This document shows positions 47,211-60,133 of a DNA stretch of 64,000 nucleotides, in pieces. Positions within the stretch are counted from its first letter, which is position 1. The number at the start of each line of letters is the position of its first letter. The stretch spans positions 4,712,001 through 4,776,000 of the forward strand of contig NC_057764.1 in the NCBI RefSeq assembly GCF_010389155.1. The letters are read 5' to 3'. The DNA is from Erigeron canadensis (Eukaryota; Streptophyta; Magnoliopsida; Asterales; Asteraceae). The position numbers and the translations under genes were made by a program. The notes beneath the pieces are model-generated. The model saw nothing but the letters and a program-made list of their open reading frames with translations. It ran no database searches and had not been told where the DNA came from.

Positions 47211-47837
47211 GACTAGGGGGCTTGATGATATACCCTATACGGAGTTTTACCTCCATACCCGAAGCAGATACGAAGACACCTTCGTACAGGTAAAATTATT
47301 TATCTATATATACCTAGAATGGAGCTTAACCTCCATTTAATATGATCATTCCAGAGCTCTTAAAGTAACGAGACCCAGCTCTGAGGAAATATATCAAAAA
47401 GATCGGATATAGATTATTTCTATGATTATCTGAATAAATAATATATTCAAGATCCGATTACCTCGGACACTGTTTGTAGCAAGATCACCACAAATGTCCT
47501 CAAGAAGGAAATAGATATTCTCAAAAGAAGAAGAGATTTATCCTAATTCTCTTACTCCCCTCTCCAAGTTTCTACCCTCTATATAAAGAGGAAGACATCA
47601 TACGGCATCATCATCTTTTTCCCTCTAAAAACATACAGCCTACCTACCACGCCGATCTCCAAAGTCCGGTGACAATATATAACAATCATATGCGTAAAGC
47701 GGCTATAGCCCTATTACCGGTAGGGAATCACCTACGAATCATCATTAACACCCCAATCCCATCACTCGCACCTCCGGTTGAGCCATAGTGTGATTATTTG
47801 ATCAAACAATTATCTTAGGTAATTTTTGTCCCAAACA
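47211..47837 (+). repeat. PPT and 3' LTR of the Tat-like element
   Basis: PPT-like GACTAGGGGGCT (47211-47222), LTR beginning TGATGATATACCC at 47223 and ending GTCCCAAACA at 47837. TATA box CTCTATATAAAGAGG near 47578. No 5' LTR in the window, so the element is 5'-truncated within the longer LTR. Confidence 0.58.
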
Positions 47838-48833
47838 CTTAGGATGTTAATATAAGACCAATAAACAAGTTTTGGATCATTAAAAGTAGACCGATAACCG
47901 AATGAAAAAGTTAAGGAAAGAACAGAAAGAGTGTGGCTGCTCGCATAGTTGGCCGTGTGAGTCTCTGTATTATGGGAAAACTAGGCATGTTCTTGATAAT
48001 AGCATGACCACAAGCAGAGAGTGTCTGTTTAAGCGCCAGTGCTCCGACTGGGCAGATTTTTAACTTCAAGATCGACTAAAGAAGTTACAAAACACATTTT
48101 TATGCATAAATCAACATATTTTATTATTAAACATAACCCACATCATAATCTTGTCCCAACACATCAAACACATCATCAAATCCTTACAAATCAACCCAAA
48201 ACCCTAATGAAACCCTATTTCACTCCAAATCCGTTTTTGAGTTGAATTGTGACCCGAAAACACTTTGCTACAACTAGAAACATGCTAACAAACATAAAAT
48301 GGTGAAGTGAGTGAAGTTTCACTTACCAAAAGCTCCTTCCAAGTATCAACCCGAATTTGACCCAAATGAAGAGTTTTCTTGTACATTGTGACTCAAATCT
48401 TTGATATGATGTTAAGAGGATTATATAGATGATGATTTTAACACTAATCTTGCTTGAATAACAATAAATGATGATGATAATCTAGAGAGTGATGTAAAAG
48501 TGTGTGTGAGTTCTTGCATTAAGTTAGAGAGAAAAAGGAAATGTGAAGGAAATGAATGAATGGATAGGGTGGGTGCAAGACTTGGGGATGGGATAGGGTT
48601 ATGGGTTGGCTAAATGGGTATGGGTCTAGTCCATGGGTTGACCCGACTATAATTTCTAGTTCAATCTTTACAAATTCGTTTTAAATTGTATCACATAATA
48701 AGTCGACCAACCTACCGACAAGCACATTACTAGTCATTTAGTCACAAAATGAAGTCAATCATATCATTAAATAAGATTGTTAGTCAAATTACACTCAAAG
48801 TCAAACGGTAAAAGTCACGGATGTTACACATGT

Positions 48834-50491
48834 AGAATCTAGAGGGATTATATTGTAACCGATTCTGATGTATTGTAAGTTAGATTGGCAATTGTTACTA
48901 AATAAGTTGAGTCAATTGCATAAGTTGTCCATGTCGTTTGCACAAATTCATGGTTTATATACTCAAAAATTTCTTTAATGGTTTACGTTCAAAGTTCTAG
49001 TTTTTTTAGTAGGTTACATCCCTATCACTAATGCGGTTACTTTTTATCCGTTTAATTGCCTCATGTGCCCTAACGTGAGGGCCTTTTCGTCCTTTCTCTT
49101 ATCATCTACAAACCGCGAAGGCGTTTATATGCAAAAAAAAAAAGTAAAAGAGAACACTATTTCATCTTCTTTTTATCATCATCAACTTAATAATTTCAAA
49201 CTAAAAACCTTTTTCTTCATTTTTGTTTTTTTCCCATTCAGAAACAATAACAATTTTATAAAATTGATTCTTATTCAAACAAAAACAACATAAAAAAAAA
49301 TAATTACTCTTTAATATATATATATATATATATATTGAACAAAATACAACTACATTTCTTGTTTAACAAAACATTATGTACACAACAAAGAACACCCGAT
49401 TAATATTTTTTTTAAGATATATAAATTATGGGCCCTAATTTTTAGTTAATTTAAATATTAAAATGTGAGATGTTTCGCATCTAAACTTAAATATAAACAA
49501 CATTGTATTTACTTTTCCCATGTATGTTTCCCTATGCTTTGCATGGAGGCTCAAATCTGTTAAAAAAGGAGATGATATTGATATAATTATTTTTGATATA
49601 TTTACCAAACTGTTATGCTAATAACTTAATACAATTGATTGTATAAGTTATGCATTGTGGTACAAAATATCACATCCCTCGTGAAAGGCGAAGCAATTTA
49701 TTTGACTAAGAAAAAGGTTTAACAAGATTAACTAATTCAAATTTAAAGATAACGATGTCCAGTTCCTTTCGTACATGCGCTCAAATCTTATAGGCGGTTG
49801 TCCGTTTGTATGCATTGTTTAAAACTATTCATAATACCCGTACGATGTACAATAGCTATATAAATTGTATCATAATTTTTTATAACCACATCAAAATCGA
49901 AACTCGTAAGCATAGTGGATGTCAATTGTCCTTGTGATTTCGGATTGTAAAATCAAAATTTTGAAGTCTTCATGTTAATAACTTATTATAATTAATATAA
50001 GTAATAGGAGTTGAAAACTTGAAAAAGAAAAAGAGACATATTAGTAATGAAAAAACGATCAATCAAATAATGTTATAATATCTTTTGTATTAATAAGCCA
50101 TGAGTTAGAGTTTAATTTGAAGTCTAATAAGGAAATTTAATTATATACAACTAAAAAAGCTAATTTAACAAAATAAATAAAAAAGGGGTATGTGTCGACC
50201 AAGAATTACGTCATGTATCGTTTCAAAAACATGTTAATCCTGTTTTAGTTTATGAACAACTAATAACTAACTAGTCATTTAAAAATTATTAAGGTTAAAG
50301 GGTTAAAAGAAAGTTTATATTATTTAAAGTTTACAAATAATATATATATATATATATATAATGTTGTATATGGCATTGGTAAAATAAAAAATAAAAATTT
50401 GATACCCAATGGACTAAATATAAAATAATTTAAAGTTTGAGAGTCAAAATAAAAGTGTTAATCAAATAATATGAAAACAAAATTTAATATT
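48834..50491. other. AT-rich intergenic DNA
   Basis: No gene. TA microsatellites at about 49314-49336 and 50339-50361. Confidence 0.5.
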
Positions 50492-50806
50492 TGAGCATTA
50501 ACTCAATGGTTGAAAGGACATTCTCTTATTCAAAAGGTTTTGTGTTCAAGATGTGGGTAGATATAGAAAGTCCCTCTATGAGGGTTTTTTTTTAAGTATG
50601 CTCAGATTCAAGTCTGAGAGGGCAAAATTTCCCCTTATTAATCATCGTGTCTTCGGGCAGATAAGTAGGGTCCCCCAATCGGGTATTTGAAATAGACTAT
50701 CTACTTCGAGGGAACTCTTTAGGGCGAACCTGGTTAAGACAATGTATGTTAGACCTTCTGCTGTCGAATTACGATATGAAGTTTCAAGCGAAATTCACCT
50801 TTAGAA
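50492..50806 (+). mobile_element. SINE family 1, most complete plus-strand copy
   Basis: Head GAGCATTAACTCAATGGTTG (A-box region) then TTTTGTGTTCAAGATG (B-box GTTCAAGAT), a body with ATTCAAGTCTGAGAGGGCA, and an end CGAAATTCACCTTTAG followed by A's. A reference copy for the other five in the window. Confidence 0.7.
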
Positions 50807-50935
50807 AAAATAATTATACCCAAGGGACAAAGTTAGAAACCATTTACTGTATAGTGTATGAAGAAAAAATAAAAGGGATTATGACCTGGGAATGTAACTA
50901 ACTATGCCAAAATGTTTATGTTGTGTAACCAACTA

Positions 50936-52984
50936 TGTAACACCCATCATTTAAAAATAAGGATTTCTAAAAAATTTCACCTAACGGTGTCAAAGAAAGC
51001 GGAACAAACATTTAAAAGTCCAAACCAATAAATTCAGTTTGGTTTATTCATTAATTGGTGTTACTTGCCATATCATAGAAACAAGTCTAAATGGAAATTC
51101 ATCGGTTGCCCAACATTAAACAACCGATCACAAGTCATTACAAGTCTTTAAATACCAAAACATAATTCAAATGTCTAAAAGGAGCAGCCACTTTGGGTAA
51201 ACTATAGTCATCTTCAAATGCTATCTACCTATGCCTTGCTCTTTATTAATCAACGATCATAAGCTTTCTAAACCTGAGGGAACAACACATTTCAAGAAAT
51301 AAGTGTTACCTAACGAATTAGCTAAGTAAGATAACACATGATTTGTAAAGCATTTGTCTAATTAAAACTTTATAGAAGTAATATTTCATCATTGAGGCAC
51401 ATGTTAACACAATTCATCTCACATAGCATTAAACATCTTTCATATAAGATAATTCATCCTAAATGTGCCTAGTCATCTTTTGCGTCATCACATATAACAT
51501 CTCATCATCTTTTAAGTGTGACTTATGTCACACCCGACTAGATGAACAAACCTTACGGTTGTACATCAATGTCATTAGAGAATGGCAAGCCAATCCCGGA
51601 GTAATCCGTATGTTCAAGACAAATGGGGTGGGTCAGACCTCCCGTATTACTCTTCACATCTTTGACCATGTTGCAAGGAGCTACCCAAGCAACCACATCT
51701 ACGCACCCGCCGGGAAAGGGCAAGTACAGGTTAAGCTTAACTCTTTCACATCTAATTTACGAGCTCGATTTCACATCTCATATGGTTTAGGTTTTTACAC
51801 TACCTAAACAATTAGTACGTGACATGACAACTTAAAGAGTCTAGTGAACTAGATGAGCAAGCCATACAAACGTGCACAATATAATACATCTCAAAACATA
51901 GCATATCATTTCGTATCATATCATTTCATTTCATATTACATCATTTCATATAATAGGGACTGCATATCAGGCCTCAAAGGTCATTTACATAGCCAATGTC
52001 ACCTTCCGTGTATCCTGATTACCCATAAACAATCAAGATATCAAATGAAAAGTTATTATACAAAGCATTTTGTGCAACCTGGGCATTAGGTGCGTCGCAC
52101 CACCCTATTGGTGCGTCACAACAATCATACAGGAAAGTCAGGTTAGATGCAGGTTTGGTGCGTCGCATATCGAGCTTCGATCGAAAATCAATTTTCCCAA
52201 CCTGGGTTGTGGTGCGTCGCACCTCCCACTTGGTGCGTCGCACCTGGGGTGCCAACTAGCAACTCAATTTTTAAACTTGCTCTAAACGATTCCCATTCGA
52301 TCTCAAACCCTTAGCCCAACCTGGGGGCATAAAATTAACCTCTTTGAAAACACTTTTGATGACTTTAATCCATCAATCAACCCCTTAATCCTTTACAGCA
52401 TAAATCAATCATTGAATCACCCGAATAACATGAAATCGGTAATTGTTTAATCAAATAACCAAACCCACACCCCATGGCCTGGGTTGAATACCTACCTATA
52501 CTTTAATAATCAGATTTCAAAGATTACCTACAATACCTGTAGATGACTTAGGGGATTCAAGATCTAAACAAAACTTGATCAATATGGTACGAAACGATGA
52601 AATCTTAGAGGGAATTTGCTTGGAGAGGGAGGGAGATCGGATGGAGGGTTTCTCACGTATGATGGCAGGTGTTTTGTGACAATTAGGGCTGCCTAATTGC
52701 CCTCTAATTCCTAGGCATCCCCTCCTAAACTTACACTTAGGACCATTCAACTCCTAAACTTAACGTTCTTAGCTTAAACTCACTTACCGGGAGACTTGAC
52801 ACACTAACAAGCACTTAATTACATCATCATACTTTAATTACTTTCATTTACATCACATTAATCGCTTCACATTAAACATATAAGCATTAAATCATATAAT
52901 CACATATAAGGCACATAATTTAATGAATCTAACGTTACTAACGGAAAGTCAAATAGTCAAACACGAAAAGTTCAGGATGTTACA
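50936..52984. repeat. Solo LTR (probably Ty3/gypsy), TSD AACTA
   Basis: 2049 bp, TGTAACACCCATC...TCAGGATGTTACA, flanked by perfect AACTA (50931-50935, 52985-52989). No internal genes, PBS or PPT. Five copies of the palindrome GGTGCGTCGCACC (some imperfect) at 52089, 52109, 52154, 52209 and 52230. Confidence 0.78.
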
Positions 52985-52989
52985 AACTA

Positions 52990-55782
52990 CAAAAAAGTTT
53001 TTGTAATGTAATAAAGTACCTGTTTTCGTCTATAGTATGCAAATTACCGGTTACCATTGAAAAGTAACCGGTTATACTTATAAAGATAGCAGATTCCGGC
53101 CAAAAGTAGCAAAACGAATATCTATATCTATATCTATTTTTTGAAAAAAAACAATAATTAATCATCCATTTTCCATAATATAGTCACATTTATACAAAAC
53201 TTTAACAATTTACAATTAACCTAATGAAAACGATTAAAACTAGATCCCTGCATATATCTTCAAGCATATACCTACAATCTAAAAACCCATTCATCACCTA
53301 CAACTAAAAACAATCTAAACATATAAAATCAAACACACTTCTAAAGTTCATCTAATCAAATTTCAAAACCCAGAAATCAAGAAAGAACAAACAACCGAGA
53401 TTCACATGGTGGTGGTGGCCAGAGTGGTGGTGACCGTCGTTTACCGATATACACAACTACACACCACCGTCTTGCTCGACAACAACAACAACTTCCGTCG
53501 TGCTCGACGGTCAATGTAAGACACAAACTGGTTAGTGGTGAGGGTGACCGGAATCGATGACAACATCGACAAGTCCTGGAACATAGAATCAAAAACCCTT
53601 ACTGTTGGCAAAAACCCATTTGTGGGTTTCAAGATTTTTGAGTTTTTGACAACCGATCATCTTTCCATCAATCTCTAAAGCTCTTAAATTGTCTTGATTG
53701 TAATCAACTTGAGTTGCTAAACAAGTTCCAGAGGTGAATTCAATATTCATAATTGGGTGTTTCGAGGTTGTGGGCGGAGGTCGGCAGCGGCGGTTGTGAT
53801 GAAAGGTGGGTTGTTTCCGGCTGGGGTGGGTGCTGGTTGGTTCCGTTTTTCTTTTTCTTTTTTCGTTTCTTCCGACTGGGTTTTGGAAATAACTTATTAG
53901 TGAGTGTGTTCGATTTATAAAGGGTTAATGGTAGCCGGAATGGTGTTGGCGGCAGTGGCCTGAAAGTTGGCGTCGGGAATGCAGGAGGTGGTGGTTGTAT
54001 TTGATTTGTGTACAACTATATATGTGTTTGGCCGGAATGGTTGGCGTTAGTGGCCGGAATCTGGGTTAATCCCTAAAAAAAATGGGACGAAATTAAAATA
54101 GATATAGTCGCTGCGGGATAGTTGCTTACGTTAACTTCGATTATTTATCATATGATAAAGTGCAATTTTTAAAGTTTTGTTAATTCCTTTATCGTTTTTT
54201 GGTTTTATAAACCGTAAGTCAGTAATTATCCATACTCCGTTATAATAATTATCCACATTACGGTGAAAGTTAAAAAAAAATAAAAAGAGACATGTGAAAA
54301 CATAAATGTTTGATATATAAAAACACAAAGAAAGAATGTTGTGTACATAATGTATTATTTTCATGTAATGTTTTACGAGCACTAAAAAAACGTTCAAAAT
54401 TGATACAAGATGGGTTAAGTTGTAAAGAGTCAACCAACCAAACCATCAGCCCATCAAAGCCCACCCTTTTTAATATATGTTAAAGTCTGTTAATAATTTA
54501 AATAGTACTCGTACAACAAAGGATTTATACTACACCAGATAGTGTATGTTTACACGTGGGTGGTTATATCATATCTCTTCATACACCTACCGCCTCTACC
54601 CACTGATTTTGGTCTCCGGTTTCTATTTATTTATAAAATAAATTTTCATATTTCCTGTATCTATATTTTTATCTACCTCTTTCTTTTACTCTTTCATCTT
54701 CTTTAAGTCTCCTGCACTTTATCCTCCTTCCTAATCTACCCGCTTTTCACATACCAATTAACAATTGCTTTAATTTTTAATCCCAATATTTATGCTTAAT
54801 CAGAGAAAGTCGTTTGTATTGATTTGATATCATGAAGGGCTGTCACCGGTAAACTTCATCACCGCCACAACTGGAGCAGCCTGTCGGTATTATCGATAGG
54901 CTGCAGCGCCGCACACCACTCTCTTTCTATTTGTGTATAGATGTGCTTTTTGAGGTTGTTGCGGTGGTGTTTGGTTGCCATTGTTATAGATTTCGGATGA
55001 AGTTGGATGCCGACGGTGGTGGTCAAGATTTGTAACTGGCAGTGGCGGTCAACTTTCGGATTACAGTAGCGATTTGCTATAGTACCTTCCATCGTTATCG
55101 GTGCGATAAACAAAAAAATTAACAGAATCCGGTGTTGGTTAATGTCGGCAGCTATTCCGGCGATGATTCATGCCGGTGGTTTGTTTTCAGATTTGTCGGT
55201 TTGAGTTGCATTAGTAGGGAGTTGCTACAGTACGGGTAGCATAGATTTGATGTTACTACTGAGTTGCTACAGTTCCGGTTCTTCGATTAAAGGAGATCGG
55301 CGGTGGTTACCGGCGATGGTTACCGGCTGACAGCGGTGGTTAATGAAGATTTAGTGTTTTATATATGTATCAGTATTGATATGCATACATACATGGGTAT
55401 GTTATGCAAGTTGTACCTGCTACTAACAAAGTGTAAATAAGCAATGTTAAAAGTATGTTATAGCTTATGCATCTGAGTTTGTACCATTAGCCAATCAAGC
55501 CAGTTAGTGTAACTGAGCCGTCACGGTAGCAAACTGAGCCGTCACTGTAGCAGTCCAAATTAGGATCATTGTATATATAATGATTAGGTTAATTGGGGTA
55601 ACAAAAGCGATATGGTTTTGGGGGATTGAATTTTATGATCAAAAATCAATATGGTTTTGGCGATGAGAATTTTCTGATAAAAAAAAAAAAAGCAAGATAA
55701 GGGAGACAGATTTTTGTTTGGATGTGAAAGTGGTGACTTGTAACATCAGGTTACTTGTTGTGTACTATAGACCAAAATGAGT
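52990..55782. other. Intergenic, GGTGG/CGG-rich patches, no gene
   Basis: 53395-54060 and 54850-55350 carry many GGTGGT, CCGGCG and TTGCTACAGT repeats; frames are short and of low complexity. 54655-54780 is a pyrimidine-rich leader-like stretch. Nothing recognisable as a protein. Confidence 0.45.
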
Positions 55783-55967
55783 AGTTTGTTAAATTACATA
55801 AACGTTTTTTGAGTTAGTTGCATAACATAAACATTTTAACATAGTTTGTTAAATTATATAAACATATGTTTTTTGAGTTAGTTGCATAACATAAACATTT
55901 TAACATAGTTTGTTAAATTATATAAACGTTTTTTGAGTTAGTTGCATAACATAAATATTTGAAAATA
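55783..55967. repeat. Tandem repeat, three units of 60-64 bp
   Basis: Units start at 55783, 55843 and 55907 with AGTTTGTTAAATTATATAAA and include TTTTTTGAGTTAGTTGCATA. Near-identical, so a recent duplication. Confidence 0.82.
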
Positions 55968-56496
55968 AAATTTTAAATTAAAAAAGGTAAAGCTAGATTC
56001 GTGCACGAATGGCAACTTTTGCCAACTTCTATTGAGACCATAATTGTTGTTCACTTAATGGTTTCCAAAATTGATATTAGTATATACTTGAAAAATACCT
56101 TATTCGTTCTGTATTGATATCGCGCGGTATATTATTGTCCACTTGATGGTTTTCGAAATCGGTATATACTGAAAATAACACAATATATTGGTACCTAACT
56201 CGTTCTGTACCGATAACCATTCAGATGAATTGAGATTGACATCATGTTTTGATAATTTTTAAAACAAATACTGTTGTTATTAAGATCGAAACGGTACCAT
56301 AATTGTTCCATTTCCATTCCTAGACCAAAAGAACCAATGCTCAAAATCATTTATAACCAATGGAAATGAAAAGCGAAAACATTTATATAAGTAAGGTGTA
56401 ACAATTTTTTAAAAGTTTATGATTTAAAGATAAAAATCATTTAAACCCTATCATACGGTGCAAATTCCCAGTATATGAAGAGCGTAAAGTGACCTC
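55968..56496. other. Intergenic, no gene
   Basis: GGTATATA/ATCGGTATA phrases similar to 29490-29580; otherwise nothing. Confidence 0.4.
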
Positions 56497-56689
56497 TAAG
56501 ACCATTCCGTTCGAGGTAAATTTGGGCTGGTCGGTCGTCTATAATGGGAATCTATTGCTGGGCCCAATCTAAAATGCATCCGACTTGTTCACTGACTTCA
56601 CTCTTTCAAACATAGTCGGACCTTTCCTTATAATATAAAATTTGTAGTATAAACTTATATCAACGTATAGTATCTTCTTAATATGATAC

Positions 56690-56965
56690 TATCACGGTAC
56701 CCGCACAATGCGGCGATGTTTATGTTGGCGACGGTGTTCATGGCGGTGACGGTGTAGAGGTGGGGGACAATTTTTGGTGGTAAAGGTGGCGTTGAGTGGT
56801 GTAGATAATTGATGAAAAGTCATTGATGTAAATGGTTAATAAAGATATTTTAAAAAAATAAATGACTAATATTGTAATATATCATTAAGGGTATTTTAAA
56901 CTTTTATCCTCATGTAACTTTCAACATAGAGCTATTATTTTTATATTATAGTATAGAAGTGTAGA
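56690..56965 (-). mobile_element. Short Helitron-like insert
   Basis: Minus strand opens TCTACACTTCTATACTATAA after an A and closes with the GC hairpin CCGCATTGTGCGG, then GTACCGTGATAGT: Helitron-style TC start and hairpin near the end, though the CTRR terminus is eroded. About 276 bp, no coding. Confidence 0.5.
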
Positions 56966-57649
56966 TAGTTTGTTGTGATGTGTGAAAGAAGTTAAAAACA
57001 TTTCTCACTACAAAGTAAATAAATATTTCTCATATTGAAAAGATTCTTCTTTCTTTTAGTACATGCTAAAGCTAATTTATAAAGACAAAAGGATTTTATT
57101 TTAATTAAATCTAAATAAAAAATATTTTTTTAATGAATATTTTCTATCTAGTTAGATATATTTTTATTTATGATGATAAACAAAGTTACTTCTTTTAAAG
57201 AATATATTACTAATTTGTTTTACGTCACTTTAAACAAACAAAATATTAACTATAAAACATTATTATTTTTTAAAAAAATAGTTTGATTGTGTTGCTAAGG
57301 TCTCTCTTTATAGGGCTTCTAGCCCGCGTCTGAGTCACGTCCGACGCGTAAGAAGTGGAAGACGCTACTAGCACCGCCGAGTCTGAAGGGTGCGTCCAAG
57401 CATCACTTCCAAATTCAAACGCTGGTAGAAGTGGTGGTGGTGGGTCCCTCTTGTGTTCTTTCCGTTTCCAACTTAAAAAAAAAAAAGAATTTTTCAAAAG
57501 TTTTCAAAAATAACGGCTACTTTTGTTGAATTTTATTTTTTTTCTTCTCCTATATATACCACTATCACACTACCCTTTTATTTCACACTATCAAACATAC
57601 ATACTTTTATCTATCTTAAACCATCTCAAGTACATACCACCCCAAAAAA

Positions 57650-59016
57650 ATGTCTAATTCATCAGCATCCTCCTCCTCTAGCTCTAATTATGAATCAACC
57701 GAATATGAATCCATGAATCAGGGTTGTTTCCCAGATGAATGCATTTTTCAATCCCGAGGCCATAAGCGCTTGTCTTAATGTTATCTTTGACGAAGAAGAC
57801 AACCAGAGCCAAACAGTTTCAAGTTTTTCAGCACCCAAGTTGACTAGAAGGGTGATCCATCGAGATCACCTTGGTGTTGCAAAACTTTTATACGATCATT
57901 ACTTTGCGCCTAACTGCACTTACCCACCCGACATGTTTCGTAGAAGGTTTAGAACGTGAAAGGAAATGTTTCTCCGCATAGCGCGGGATATACACTCCTT
58001 TAACAACGTTCAACCGCTACCGAAGCACTTTTTAGTTTTTCCACAAAGCACCGACGGATGCTTCTGGTCATCCCGGTTTTAACATTTTCCAGAAATGCAT
58101 TTCTGCAATACGCCAGTTAGCTTATAGTTATAAGGCTGATGCTTTGGACGAGTACTTGCAAATAGCACAAGATACGGGGTACCAATGTTTAGACGCTTTC
58201 TACAAATGTGTGATACACCTGTATCAACACGAGTACTTGAGAAGGCCAACAGAAGTAGATATCGAGTGGTTAACTGCTAAACATGAGCAGGTTCATGGTT
58301 TTCCGGGTATAGTTGGTAGCAAAGATTGCATGCATTGGGGGTGGAGGAACTCTCCGGTGGCATGGCAAGGGCAGTACACGCGAGGCGATAAGGGCCATCC
58401 CACAATCATGCTTGAAGCGGTATGATTTGTGGATCTGGCATGCTTACTTTGGCCATGTTGGTTCGAACAACGACATCAATGTCCTCAACGAATCAGATTT
58501 GTTTGACGATTTGCTTCAGGACAGGGCTCCTCAAGTAGAGTTTTCGGTGAATGGCCACCGGTTTGGAAAGGGATATTACCTAGCAAATGGTATTTATCCT
58601 GAATGGGCCACTCTTGTCAAGTCTTTCAAGTGCCCGATGGACCCGAAAACCACCAAGTTCAAGAGATACCAAGAAGCTGCAAGGAAGGATGTCGAGCGAG
58701 CATTCGGGGTTCTTCAAGGTCATTGGCAGATTGTTGAGCAACAAGCCCGGGCCTACAGTGTGAACAAGATAAAACATATCATGTTATGTGTGTGATTCTG
58801 CACAACATGATCGTTGAAGATAACGGGCGCGCACTTACAGAGTTTGAAGAAGAGTTGATAGCTAATACTGTCCTCCCAACTCGCACGTGGTCTGAAAGGT
58901 GTTCAACACAGCTTCGTACGTACGGGGAGTTGCACGATAGAAGGACTCATCATGAACTCCACAATGCTCTGATTGAACATGTTTGGAACCTCCCGGAACA
59001 CGGCCATCAATGTTGA
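57650..59016 (+). pseudogene. PIF/Harbinger transposase (DDE_Tnp_4), broken
   Basis: ATG at 57650 follows a TATA stretch (CCTATATATACCACT near 57549). The Ser-rich start shifts after about 25 codons. Then FFNPEAISACLNVIFDEE-type N-terminus; RRVIHRDHLGVAKLLYDHYF (57850-57915); a stop at 57957; LQIAQDTGYQCLDAFYKC (58156-58210). Catalytic Asp in GSKDCMHW (58315-58338), Asp in SNNDINVL (about 58471), and Glu in KDVERAFG (about 58694) are all present. One-base losses near 58420 and 58790 break the frame (AYFGHVGS and CVILHNMI lie in different frames). It ends HVWNLPEHGHQC. Inactive, but the DDE triad is preserved in pieces. Confidence 0.88.
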
Positions 59017-59455
59017 TGCGTAGTTCTTTTTTTCTTCTAATAATGTGATTTTTCACAATTTATGTTTTCTAGTTTAATGTTTAAGTTTTAAAATAAATGT
59101 GATGTGTTTTATGTTTTTTTTAAGTGTTGTAATGTGTTTTTTAATAATAAAATGTGTTTTAATTATAATAAAATGTGTTTGTTTAATTTTGTGAAAAATA
59201 AAAATAAAATAATATAATAATGGATGAATAGTGTTAGAAATAGGTTAGAAGTAGTTCCTTATAAGGAGAGGCCTAATGGGAGTATAAAAACTGGATTTAG
59301 TTTGGTTGGGTAAATATAAAAAAGAGAAATTAATATTCTAATAAATGGTATTCTTGGGTTAGGTTGCGAATGGAGATGGTCTAATGAATATACATACATA
59401 TATTACGATAACAATATATTTATAAAACTAAAAATTGATATATTAAATATCAGTG

Positions 59456-60115
59456 CATCAACCAAACACAACCCCATATAGCCATATAGGCCAAACTTAC
59501 TTTGGCTCGTGATGACGTACCTAGCTTAAGTACTATTAACGCTAGTAAATAAGCCAAAATCCGCTAATGCTATTCCACCTAGTACATAGCTATAGCCAAG
59601 TACCACGAAGGTCGTAGCCCTTTCCCTGCAGGCTGCAGCCTTCCTGCCACTGGTCGTGACTATAGCCAAGGTTTTAGCCTGGAAGTCCCATGATGTCGAT
59701 TATAGCGACGTCTAACAAACCCTGCAACAACTTTGTCTCTTTTTCACAAGAGACAAGTGCTTACGTATAAAACGACACACCAAATAAACGTCTATCTGCA
59801 AGACAAGCGTCATGATTTGGGACCAATGCATACGTCCACCTACAAGACGAACGTCATGGTTGGGGACCAACATGCTAACCTACCTTTGACCTCTATAAAT
59901 ACCCCTCCATTGGCCTACTTCTAGGACCAATCAACAACACACAAAAAGACACACACTTTACACTTGGTGGCGTCATATCAACACCTTGATTTCACATCAG
60001 TTAGGAATCGCCCGCAAGTCTAAAACATCTCTCAAACCCCTTTTTTCCATACAAGATTAACCGAATCCTTGCTTAAACATCTTGTTACCAACTCACTTTT
60101 TACCCCTTTATCATG
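59456..60115 (+). repeat. Possible LTR remnant
   Basis: TATA box CCTCTATAAATACCCC at 59890-59905, preceded by two 45 bp direct repeats (59787-59875; ACAAGACGAACGTCATGGTT type). The sequence is more GC-balanced than its surroundings. Termini, PBS and TSD not identified. Confidence 0.35.
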
Positions 60116-60133
60116 AAACAATACATGGTTATT

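Larger units (their letters stand above)
44617..48828. repeat. Long solo LTR (probably Ty3/gypsy), TSD CATGT, with nested insert
   Basis: Starts TATAACACCCCG (TG mutated to TA) and ends GGATGTTACA, with perfect 5 bp TSDs CATGT at 44612-44616 and 48829-48833. Ends resemble 50936-52984. 4212 bp in all, about 2.5 kb without the nested Tat-like piece (about 46130-47837). No coding of its own recognised. A single CAGTGCTCCGACTGGG near 48038 may be a diverged palindrome of the kind seen in the other two LTRs. Orientation uncertain. Confidence 0.7.
56500..59381 (+). mobile_element. PIF/Harbinger element, TSD TAA
   Basis: 2882 bp between TAA repeats (56497-56499, 59382-59384). Left GACCATTCCGTTCG, right read inward GACCATCTCCATTCGCAACC. 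Carries the transposase relic at 57650-59016 and a Helitron-like insert at 56690-56965. The Myb-like ORF1 is not seen inside. Same family as the deletion derivative at 27254-28098. Confidence 0.78.

Noticed and set aside
51463..51807. 114-codon plus-strand ORF
   Set aside because: It lies wholly within the solo LTR at 50936-52984; LTR sequence is not expected to code.
53377..54015. Proline/cysteine-rich minus-strand frames
   Set aside because: Low-complexity GGTGG/CGG DNA; frames overlap each other and lack a start context or homology.
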